Source of the DNA: Geodermatophilaceae bacterium
Lineage (GTDB): Bacteria > Actinomycetota > Actinomycetes > Mycobacteriales > Geodermatophilaceae
Reading direction: 5' to 3'
Length of the DNA: 11,705 nt
NCBI GenBank assembly: GCA_013696785.1
Contig: JACCXW010000172.1
Coordinates: 1-11,705, forward strand
The notes beneath the pieces are model-generated. The model ran no database searches. It worked only from the letters and a program-made list of their open reading frames with translations, and had not been told where the DNA came from. A program made the position numbers and the translations under genes. Shown here piece by piece: positions 6,075-11,705 of this stretch. The stretch's first letter is position 1. Every line of letters starts with the position of its first letter.

Positions 6075-7682
6075 ATGGAGAGCGGCCTGCCCTTGCTGGC
6101 CCTGCTCATCGGCGCCGTCGCCGTAGCAGCGCTTGCCCGCAGGTACGGGGTCTCCGCGCCGCTGATCCTGGTCGTCGCCGGCCTCGGGGTGTCCTACCTG
6201 CCCGGCGTGCCGGACTACACCCTGGACCCGGACGTCGCGCTGCTGCTCTTCTTGCCGCCGCTGTTGTACTCCGCGGCGCTCGAAAGTTCCTACGTCGGCA
6301 TCCGCGCGAACCTGCGTCCCATCGGGCTGCTGTCCATCGGCGCCGTCCTCTTCACCACGGCTCTCGTCGGATTGACCGTCTACGCACTCCTCCCCGATCT
6401 GGGCATGCCGCTGTCCTTCGCGCTGGGCGCGATCGTGGCGCCGCCCGACGCCGTCGCCGCCACGTCGATCGGCCGCCGGGTCGGTCTCCCGCGACGGATG
6501 GTCACGATCCTCGCCGGGGAGAGCCTGGTGAACGACGCAACCGCGCTGACGGCGTACCGGGTGGCCGTTGCGGCCGCGCTCGGCGGGACGTTCTCGCTGC
6601 TCTCGGGGATCGGTCAATTCCTGTTCGCTGCGGTCGGCGGCGTCGCCATCGGACTGGTCGTCGCCTACCTCGTCACCGGGCTGAATCGCCTGCTCCGCGA
6701 TCCCCTGGTGGAGAACACCACCGCCCTGCTGACGCCGTTCGTCGCCTACCTGGCGGCGGAAAACGAGTACGTACACACCTCTGGCGTGCTGTCCGTGGTG
6801 GTGGCCGGCCTGTTCATCGGGCACCGTGCGCCGAGGCAGTCGTCGTACGCGACCCGCCTGCAGTCACGATCGGTGTGGCGGATGGTCGACTTCCTGTTGG
6901 AATCCGTCGTGTTCGCACTGATCGGACTGCAGCTGCGATCGGTGGTCGACGCGCTGGATGCCGGAGATCGCTCACCCGGACGGCTTATCTGGGTGGCGGT
7001 GCTCACCACCGTGGTCGTCATCCTCGGTCGCTTCGTGTGGGTGTTCCCGGCCACGTATCTGCCTCGGCGGTTCAGTTCGAAGATCGCGCAGCGAGATCCC
7101 AGCCCGACGTGGCAGGTGCCGTTCGTCCTGTCCTGGGCCGGGATGCGCGGTGTGGTGTCTCTTGCCGCTGCCTTCGGTCTGCCGTTGACGCTGGACGACG
7201 GCACGCCGCTGCCGGGCCGGGACATCGTCTTGTTCATCACGTTCGTCGTCGTGATCACGACGCTGGTCTTGCAAGGCTTTACGCTGCCGGGTCTGATCCG
7301 GCGGCTCGGAATTGTGGCGGCCGAGACCGCCGCCGACAACCTGGCCGAGGCCGGGGCGCAGCAGAGCGCGGCGGATGCCGCCCTGGCCCGGCTAGACGAC
7401 CTGCTCGCGGTCGCGACCGAGCACGTGCCGGACGACGTCGTGAACAGGTTGCGGGAGCGCGCCGAGCTGCGTGCCCTGCAGGCATGGGAACGGCTGGGCG
7501 ACAGCGGTCCCGACCGGGTAGAGACGCCGCAGGACGCGTACCGGCGGCTGCGCCGGGAGATGCTGGCAGTCGAACGGAGGATCTTCGTCGAGCTCCGGGA
7601 CACCGGCCGGATCGACGACGAGGTGCTGCGGCGCGTCCAGGAAGAACTCGACCTGGAAGAGGCCATCCTGGCCCGCGACTAA
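6075..7682 (+). CDS. CPA1-family Na+/H+ antiporter
   Basis: This 535-residue inner-membrane antiporter exchanges cytoplasmic Na+ (or K+) for protons, for pH and salt homeostasis. About 12 membrane helices occupy residues 5-410. They carry the CPA1 signatures FLPPLLYSAALESS (59-72), GAIVAPPDAVAATS with D125, AGESLVNDATAL with E149 and D154 at the ion site, and SWAGMRGVVSLAAAFGLPL (353-371). Residues about 415-535 form a charged, helical cytoplasmic tail, as in the bacterial form of the family (E. coli YjcE-like). I chose ATG 6075 because GGGAGG lies 8 nt upstream and the protein then begins directly before helix 1; the frame is open well upstream but codes for non-membrane sequence there. GTG 6066 is in frame but would overlap the Shine-Dalgarno site. 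It stands alone on its strand, divergent from the zf-UBP gene. Ion preference cannot be read from sequence. Confidence 0.95.
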   Translation: MESGLPLLALLIGAVAVAALARRYGVSAPLILVVAGLGVSYLPGVPDYTLDPDVALLLFLPPLLYSAALESSYVGIRANLRPIGLLSIGAVLFTTALVGLTVYALLPDLGMPLSFALGAIVAPPDAVAATSIGRRVGLPRRMVTILAGESLVNDATALTAYRVAVAAALGGTFSLLSGIGQFLFAAVGGVAIGLVVAYLVTGLNRLLRDPLVENTTALLTPFVAYLAAENEYVHTSGVLSVVVAGLFIGHRAPRQSSYATRLQSRSVWRMVDFLLESVVFALIGLQLRSVVDALDAGDRSPGRLIWVAVLTTVVVILGRFVWVFPATYLPRRFSSKIAQRDPSPTWQVPFVLSWAGMRGVVSLAAAFGLPLTLDDGTPLPGRDIVLFITFVVVITTLVLQGFTLPGLIRRLGIVAAETAADNLAEAGAQQSAADAALARLDDLLAVATEHVPDDVVNRLRERAELRALQAWERLGDSGPDRVETPQDAYRRLRREMLAVERRIFVELRDTGRIDDEVLRRVQEELDLEEAILARD

Positions 7683-7692
7683 TCGTTCTTAA

Positions 7693-7744
7693 GATCATGA
7701 GGCGGACACTCCGTAACACTCCGACGGATCGCCTCATGATCATG
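7693..7744 (+). repeat. 52-nt palindromic element, copy 1
   Basis: The arms GATCATGAGGCG (7693-7704) and CGCCTCATGATC (7730-7741) are perfect 12-bp complements around a 25-nt loop. The element lies 10 nt after the antiporter stop and includes the stop codon of the convergent DUF559 gene (7740-7742), so it is well placed as a bidirectional terminator, although no T-run follows. It aligns without gaps to the reverse complement of 8694-8745, 44 of 52 positions identical, with loop sequence such as GACACTCCG shared. The two are therefore copies of one element and not merely two hairpins. Confidence 0.85.
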
Positions 7745-8618
7745 AGCGAAGAGCCGCCCGCAACTCGCCGACCACACCGGCTGGGTCAACCCGCAGCCTG
7801 CGTACCGGAAACCGCAGCACCCGCAGTCCGCTCGTGACAACGAGGTTCTGCCGCCGCAGATCTTTCGCCCATTGCGCCGCCCCGAGGTGGTACGCCTGCC
7901 CGTCGATCTCGGCAGCGACCCGCTGTCGGCGCCACAACGCGTCCACGAAGAAGTCGCCGGCGCCAGTCCGGACCCTCGCATTGAGTTCGGGCTCGGGGAG
8001 GTCGGAGTCGCGAACCAACCTGAGGAATACACCTTCGCCCGCAGATCTCGCGCCGGCGGCCAACTCCTCAAGCGCCATGGTCACCCATCGAGAGCAACGG
8101 CGCGGCATCGTCTCCGCCGCCTTTTGTAGGTCGCCGACGGTCGTGAGGCGGCGTTGCACTGAGTCCGACACAACGGCGCGAACGTCATCCAGCCAGCTCG
8201 AGGCCAGCCCGACGTCGATCACGGTCCTGGCTATGGGGGTGCAGGGCTGACCGACGCGCAACACCGGTTCAATCCGCTGGTTTGTCTGGTGAACGAGAAC
8301 CGGTCCGTGGCTGCGCACCCGACGACCGTGCGGGACGAGCACGTCCACTCCGTTCACGGCGATCCGCAGACCGTGCAGGTCGGCGGCAGTCCGATGGCTG
8401 AGTACGGCGCCGCTGCCGGCGTACAGCAGGCCGGCGATGCGCCACTGCGCCGGGGACGTCGGTCCGGTCTGGGCAAGGATGACGCCCGGCAGCAGCAGCT
8501 GCCACGACCCGTTGTGCAGCCGGCTCCGCACCCTGCAGTCGGTGAACCCGGCAGCGCGCAGCTGCGAGCGGGTGGCCAGTCCGCTCTGATCGTCAAGGAC
8601 CTTATCGACGCGCTCCAT
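7740..8618 (-). CDS. AbiEi-like N-terminus plus DUF559 nuclease-like domain protein
   Basis: The 292-residue protein starts with MERVDKVLDDQSGLATRSQLRAAGF, a winged-helix pattern like the AbiEi antitoxin N-terminal domain. A middle region follows with LSHRTAADLHGL and ARTVIDVG. The C-terminal DUF559 domain, related to Vsr-type PD-(D/E)XK nucleases, keeps FFVDALW with D226, VAAEIDGQAYH with E237, D239 and H244, a D253-x2-R step and LRVLRFPVRRL. These are the residues expected of an active fold. Such proteins are abundant in actinobacteria and their function is unknown; many genomes carry several copies. I chose ATG 8618 because the frame upstream to 8747 only reads through a palindromic repeat. 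The Shine-Dalgarno sequence is weak. It is a lone gene bracketed by two copies of the 52-nt element. No AbiEii toxin partner is adjacent, so a toxin-antitoxin role is not supported. Confidence 0.85.
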   Translation of the reverse strand: MERVDKVLDDQSGLATRSQLRAAGFTDCRVRSRLHNGSWQLLLPGVILAQTGPTSPAQWRIAGLLYAGSGAVLSHRTAADLHGLRIAVNGVDVLVPHGRRVRSHGPVLVHQTNQRIEPVLRVGQPCTPIARTVIDVGLASSWLDDVRAVVSDSVQRRLTTVGDLQKAAETMPRRCSRWVTMALEELAAGARSAGEGVFLRLVRDSDLPEPELNARVRTGAGDFFVDALWRRQRVAAEIDGQAYHLGAAQWAKDLRRQNLVVTSGLRVLRFPVRRLRVDPAGVVGELRAALRS

Positions 8619-8659
8619 GCAACTCAGCGTGGCTGTCGACGCCGACTCGCACCGGCGCT

Positions 8660-8686
8660 GTCCACAGCTCGATCCGCCGTCCACAG
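8660..8686 (-). promoter_or_regulatory. Paired CTGTGGAC direct repeats upstream of DUF559 gene
   Basis: On the minus strand CTGTGGAC occurs twice (8686-8679 and 8667-8660), 19 nt apart start to start and about 42-68 nt upstream of the ATG at 8618. The placement fits an operator or promoter-proximal binding site. The core resembles part of a DnaA box but lacks the TTATCCACA match. Two 8-mers this close may still be chance in GC-rich DNA. Confidence 0.3.
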
Positions 8687-8693
8687 ATCTCGC

Positions 8694-8745
8694 CATGATC
8701 ATGAGGCGGGGCGTCGGCGCGTCGCGGAGTGTCTGCCTCATGATC
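8694..8745 (-). repeat. 52-nt palindromic element, copy 2 (inverted)
   Basis: The arms TGATCATGAGGC (8696-8707) and GCCTCATGATCA (8735-8746) are perfect complements. The element is the inverted second copy of the one at 7693-7744; the differences are confined to the loop and one position at the inner edge of an arm. It begins 6 nt after the response-regulator stop in the direction of transcription, again a terminator position, and it lies upstream of the DUF559 start. Confidence 0.85.
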
Positions 8746-8751
8746 AAGGGA

Positions 8752-9387
8752 TCAGGGCGGCGGGATGATGCCTCGAGCCATGGCTGTCGTGACGGCCGCG
8801 GTCCGGTCGTCGACGCCGAGTTTGGCGAAAACGCGCAGCAGATGGGTCTTCACCGTCGCCTCGCTGATGTAGAGCCGGCGGCCGAGCTCGGCGTTCGTGA
8901 GCCCGGCGCCGACCAGCTCGATGACCTCCAGCTCGCGCGCGGTCAGGACGTCGGCCGGGGCGGCCCGCATCCGGGTCATCAGCTTCGCCGCGACCGGCGG
9001 CGCCAGCACGGTCTCACCGCGGGCGGCGGCGCGAACGGCGTCGGCCATCTGCTGGCGCGGCGTGTCCTTCAGCAGGTAGCCGGTCGCACCGGCCTCGACC
9101 GCGCGCAGGATGTCCGAGTCGGTGTCGTACGTCGTCACAACCACTACTCGCGGCCCGCGGCTGCTGGCCACGATCGCCCTGGTGGCAGCGACCCCATCCA
9201 TCCCAGGCATCCGCAGATCCATCAGGACGACGTCCGGGGCGAGCTGCTCGGCCAGCTGGACGGCCTCCGCACCGGAACCGCCCTCCCCGACCACCTCGAT
9301 GTCCGGTTCGGCGGCGAGCATGGCGGTCAGACCGGTACGCACGACCGGGTGGTCGTCCACCACGAGAACCCGCACGGTCATTGTCAC
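8752..9387 (-). CDS. NarL/LuxR-family response regulator
   Basis: This 211-residue DNA-binding regulator is phosphorylated by the kinase encoded just upstream. The receiver domain (about 5-120) has acidic D11/D12, phospho-acceptor D57 in VVLMDLRMPGMDG, T85 and K107 in GYLLKDTP. The LuxR-type helix-turn-helix spans about 146-205, with LTARELEVIELV, GLTNAELGRRLYISEATVK and THLLRVFAKLGV. The GTG at 9387 shares a GTGA overlap with the kinase stop; an ATG two codons inside (9381) is an alternative and would change nothing functional. No Shine-Dalgarno sequence is visible, so translation is probably coupled. It is the last gene of the ABC transporter/two-component operon and most likely controls that operon, as in LiaSR- or DesKR-type modules. 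Confidence 0.96.
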   Translation of the reverse strand: MTMTVRVLVVDDHPVVRTGLTAMLAAEPDIEVVGEGGSGAEAVQLAEQLAPDVVLMDLRMPGMDGVAATRAIVASSRGPRVVVVTTYDTDSDILRAVEAGATGYLLKDTPRQQMADAVRAAARGETVLAPPVAAKLMTRMRAAPADVLTARELEVIELVGAGLTNAELGRRLYISEATVKTHLLRVFAKLGVDDRTAAVTTAMARGIIPPP

Positions 9388-10592
9388 GCCGGTACCCGAA
9401 GTTCGATCGTCGTACCGGCTCCTGGAGTGCTGTCCAGCCGCAGCGAGCCACCGGCTTGCTCGGCTCGAGTTCGCATCCCGGCCAACCCGAATCCCTCTGC
9501 CACGCTCGGCTCGAAGCCCGACCCGTCGTCACATACCCGCAGCGTGGTCAAGTCGGCGCCGTAGTCCATGTACACGTCGATCTGCGAGGCGCCGGCATGC
9601 TTTCGAACATTGGCAAGGCCTTCCTGGGCCGCCCGCAGCAGTACGACCTCGGTGGCAGAGGACAACCGCCGTGGGTCACCAGTCACGCTCACGGCAGCCC
9701 GCACCTGCAACTCCTCGGCACAACGGCTCACCAGTCGGCGGATAGCGTCGACCAGCGACCCGTCGGCAAGACCGGCCGGACTCAGGGCGGCGACCAAGGA
9801 CCGGGCCTCGGCCAGATTTTCCCGTGCGGTCGAGCGGGCCAGCGCCAGGTGCCGGCGCACCGCCTCGTCATCGGCGCCGATCTCGGCGTCGGCCGCCTCG
9901 AGCAGCATGACGATGCTTGTGAAGCCCTGCGCGAGCGTGTCGTGGATGTCCCGCGAGAGTCGCTCGCGTTCGGCCAGTGCTCCACGGTCGTGGTTGACCT
10001 CCGCCAGCTCGGCCCTCGTCTCGCGCAACTCCGTGATCCAGTCGGCGCGTTGCCGGCTCTGCCGGATGATGCCGCCGATCCAGGCACCCAGCACCGCGGA
10101 GAACAAGGCGGAGAAGCCGAGCCCGATGAACACCCCTGCACCGGCGCCGTGCAGGTACAACGCGATCCCGAAGCCCGTGAAGAGCAGGACGACGGCGCCG
10201 ACGGCGTAGCGCAGCCGCTCGATCGTGGCGTAGATCTGCGGGATGGCCGCGAACAGAATCACACTCGTCGAGGGCAGGATCGACAGCGTGGCCAGGCACA
10301 GCGGGAGCATTCCGGCGACGTAGATGAGGCCGAAAGACCGGCCGTCCTGCCGCCACGACCGCAACCCGGTCGCGAGGTACCACCCGCCCCAGCCGACCAG
10401 GACGCCGACCGCGCCCGTCCGGGCGGCGGTGGAGCCGCTGCTGTCGCTGATCGCCACGCCGATGGTGATCAGCAACAGCGCGGCGAAGAGCACGTGCCAG
10501 CCGCCGGCGGTCCTTTCCCAGAAGTCGACCTCCGAGCGGCCTGGCGAGTCGACGCCGACCTCGGCCCCCGATGCGACGGTCTGCGACGTCAC
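9384..10592 (-). CDS. Six-TM sensor histidine kinase (HisKA_3 type)
   Basis: The 402-residue membrane kinase pairs with the adjacent response regulator. Residues about 33-175 form around six hydrophobic helices with very short loops, leaving no room for an extracytoplasmic sensor domain. A coiled linker (about 178-210, ELRETRAELAEVN) leads to the dimerisation/phospho-acceptor helix RERLSRDIHDTLAQGF with H217. The ATPase domain has the N-box QEGLANVRKHA (N328), the G1 box CDDGSGF (354-360), GFGLAGMRTRAEQAGG and a final GAGTTIELRVP. This arrangement is that of DesK/LiaS-like kinases, which sense membrane state or work with their ABC transporter. The GTG start at 10592 lies 3 nt after the permease stop. 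The signal is unknown. Confidence 0.95.
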   Translation of the reverse strand: MTSQTVASGAEVGVDSPGRSEVDFWERTAGGWHVLFAALLLITIGVAISDSSGSTAARTGAVGVLVGWGGWYLATGLRSWRQDGRSFGLIYVAGMLPLCLATLSILPSTSVILFAAIPQIYATIERLRYAVGAVVLLFTGFGIALYLHGAGAGVFIGLGFSALFSAVLGAWIGGIIRQSRQRADWITELRETRAELAEVNHDRGALAERERLSRDIHDTLAQGFTSIVMLLEAADAEIGADDEAVRRHLALARSTARENLAEARSLVAALSPAGLADGSLVDAIRRLVSRCAEELQVRAAVSVTGDPRRLSSATEVVLLRAAQEGLANVRKHAGASQIDVYMDYGADLTTLRVCDDGSGFEPSVAEGFGLAGMRTRAEQAGGSLRLDSTPGAGTTIELRVPA

Positions 10593-10595
10593 CGG

Positions 10596-11426
10596 TCAGC
10601 CGTCCGATCGACTGCGCCAGCGGAATGTCATCAGACACAACACCAAGCCGACCACGCACCACACCGCCAGCACAACGGCGATCCGACCGAGCTCCCAGCT
10701 GCCGGCCGGCTCCGCCGCCTGCGCGGCGTCGGGCAGGAACACCGACCGCATGCCCTGGGTCATCCACTTCAGGGGGAAGACCGCCGCCATGGTCTGCATC
10801 CAGGTCGGCAGCTGGCTGAACACGAAGAACACTCCGGATATGAACTGCAGCAGGATCGCGACCGGCGACACGATCGCGGGAGCGCTCTTGCCGTTCTTCG
10901 GAATGCTGGAGAAGGCGATGCCGAGCAGCGTGCAGGAGGTGATGCCGAGCAGGGCGATCCAGGCGAAGTTCAGCCAGGTCTCGAGACCGGACGGCAACAC
11001 CACGTCGTAGAGCAGGACGCCGATGGCCATCAGGAGCGCCGTCTGGACCACCGCGACGAAACCGACGAGCACGACCTTGCCGATGAAGTACGCGGCCTTG
11101 GGCATCGGCGTGCCGGACAGGCGTTTGAGGTAGCCGGTGTCCCGCTCGATCGGGATCTGGATCGCCAGGTTCTGGAAGCTCGCGCTGAGCAGGCCGGCGG
11201 CGATCATCCCGGCGACGAAGTACTGGATGAACGGCACCCCCGGTGCCACCTCGTCGTTGCCTCCGAAGACGGCGCCGAAGACAACGAGCAGGATGACCGG
11301 GAACAGCAGGACGAAGACGACCGCCTCCTTCTCGCGGAAGAAGCTGAGCAGTTCGGCCCGGACCCTGGCCTTGGACACCGACCCCAGCGACGGCAGCGCG
11401 GTTCGACGAGTGGCCGTCGTTGTCAC
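10596..11426 (-). CDS. ABC-2 type exporter permease (DrrB-like)
   Basis: This 276-residue integral membrane subunit of an ABC exporter is expected to form a dimer driven by the ATPase encoded immediately upstream. After a short cytoplasmic N-terminus with RAELLSFFREKEAVVF, the usual entry helix of the family, there are six hydrophobic stretches. ERDTGYLKRLSGTPMP (about 94-109), the conserved ABC-2 cytoplasmic loop, and FPLKWMTQGMRSVF (about 217-230) are typical. Its GTG start (11426) overlaps the ATPase stop as GTGA. DrrAB-type exporters move hydrophobic drugs, lipids or peptides. The substrate here cannot be predicted. Confidence 0.93.
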   Translation of the reverse strand: MTTTATRRTALPSLGSVSKARVRAELLSFFREKEAVVFVLLFPVILLVVFGAVFGGNDEVAPGVPFIQYFVAGMIAAGLLSASFQNLAIQIPIERDTGYLKRLSGTPMPKAAYFIGKVVLVGFVAVVQTALLMAIGVLLYDVVLPSGLETWLNFAWIALLGITSCTLLGIAFSSIPKNGKSAPAIVSPVAILLQFISGVFFVFSQLPTWMQTMAAVFPLKWMTQGMRSVFLPDAAQAAEPAGSWELGRIAVVLAVWCVVGLVLCLMTFRWRSRSDG

Positions 11427-11705
11427 TTGGCTGCTCCGATCATCTGTAGGTAGACGTCTTCGAGGGTGGGACGCGACACCACCAGCTCGGGGATCTCAGC
11501 GCCACCGAAGGAGTCGGCGATGTCACGGACGACCTTGGTGGGGGCGTCGGTGCTGATGTGCTCGGGACCGTTCGGGCCACGCCAGGACACCGTTGCCGCC
11601 GCTGTGCCTCTGCCTCCGAGCATCGCAGGGGTGTCCACCGCGACGATGCGCCCGTCGGCGATCACGCCCACCCGGTCGGCCAGCCGCTCGGCCTCGTCCA
11701 GGTAG
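11423..11705 (-). CDS. ABC exporter ATP-binding subunit, C-terminal part (5' end outside window)
   Basis: Only the last 94 codons are visible. They open with YLDEAERLADRVGVIADGRI, the segment directly after the H-loop of DrrA-like ATPases, so the Walker A, signature and Walker B motifs lie beyond the window edge. The C-terminal extension ends RPTLEDVYLQMIGAAK, a pattern normal for drug and lipid exporter ATPases. The single base preceding the first full codon is compatible with the H-loop His codon but does not prove it. The stop overlaps the permease start by 4 nt. It hydrolyses ATP in the cytoplasm to drive the permease. Confidence 0.93.
   Translation of the reverse strand, partial: YLDEAERLADRVGVIADGRIVAVDTPAMLGGRGTAAATVSWRGPNGPEHISTDAPTKVVRDIADSFGGAEIPELVVSRPTLEDVYLQMIGAAK

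Noticed and set aside
5897..7837. 646-codon open frame overlapping the antiporter in another plus frame
   Set aside because: It is Arg/Pro/Gly-rich shadow sequence; the antiporter frame has all family motifs and a strong ribosome binding site.
8619..8747. N-terminal extension of the DUF559 protein to a start at 8747
   Set aside because: The extra 43 codons read through the palindromic repeat and do not resemble the family; ATG 8618 gives the normal N-terminus.
7691..8747. Target-site duplication flanking the 1,053-bp repeat-bounded unit
   Set aside because: Only AA is shared next to both outer ends, which is expected by chance, and no transposase is present.
9381..11453. 690-codon open frame on the plus strand
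   Set aside because: It is antisense to the kinase and permease genes; composition is low-complexity Arg/Gln/Asp/His and no family motif is seen.

Overview
The window is GC-rich DNA with dense same-strand gene clusters, frequent GTG starts and repeated 4-nt GTGA gene overlaps. Together with its families (an actinobacterial 'primosomal protein'-type gene, a DUF559 protein, a DrrAB-like ABC exporter with a NarL-type two-component system, and an Add with an NTDNRLMS motif), this points to an Actinomycetota chromosome. I cannot resolve the genus.

Left part (1-2425, + strand): the 3' end of a protein resembling the acidic-linker 'primosomal protein' family is followed 23 nt later by an intact cytoplasmic GH13 alpha-glucosidase of the oligo-1,6-glucosidase type.

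Scar region (2426-3100): no intact gene. It holds a 5'-truncated DUF1761-like membrane protein (+), a perfect 17-bp inverted repeat, and the N-terminal stub of a VapC-like PIN toxin (-) with no VapB and no C-terminal half. It looks like a small deletion or rearrangement site.

Middle part (3101-5992, - strand): a three-gene run reads UBP-type zinc finger, then a membrane protein fused to a spermidine-synthase-like domain, then adenosine deaminase (add). The first two overlap by GTGA. A CPA1 Na+/H+ antiporter (6075-7682, +) is divergent from the zinc-finger gene across 82 bp, and both genes have good Shine-Dalgarno sites.

Right part: a DUF559 nuclease-like protein with an AbiEi-like N-terminus (7740-8618, -) is bracketed by two copies of a 52-nt palindromic element in opposite orientation. 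After it comes a compact minus-strand operon that runs off the window edge: ABC ATPase (partial), ABC-2 permease, six-TM histidine kinase and NarL/LuxR response regulator. Its junctions are GTGA overlaps or a 3-nt gap. It probably encodes a self-regulated exporter of a drug, lipid or peptide.

The features most worth a second look are the paired 52-nt elements around the DUF559 gene, the scar region with its perfect hairpin, and the linkage of the bacterial UBP finger with the antiporter and the fused membrane/spermidine-synthase protein. I saw no tRNA, rRNA, CRISPR array or intact transposase.
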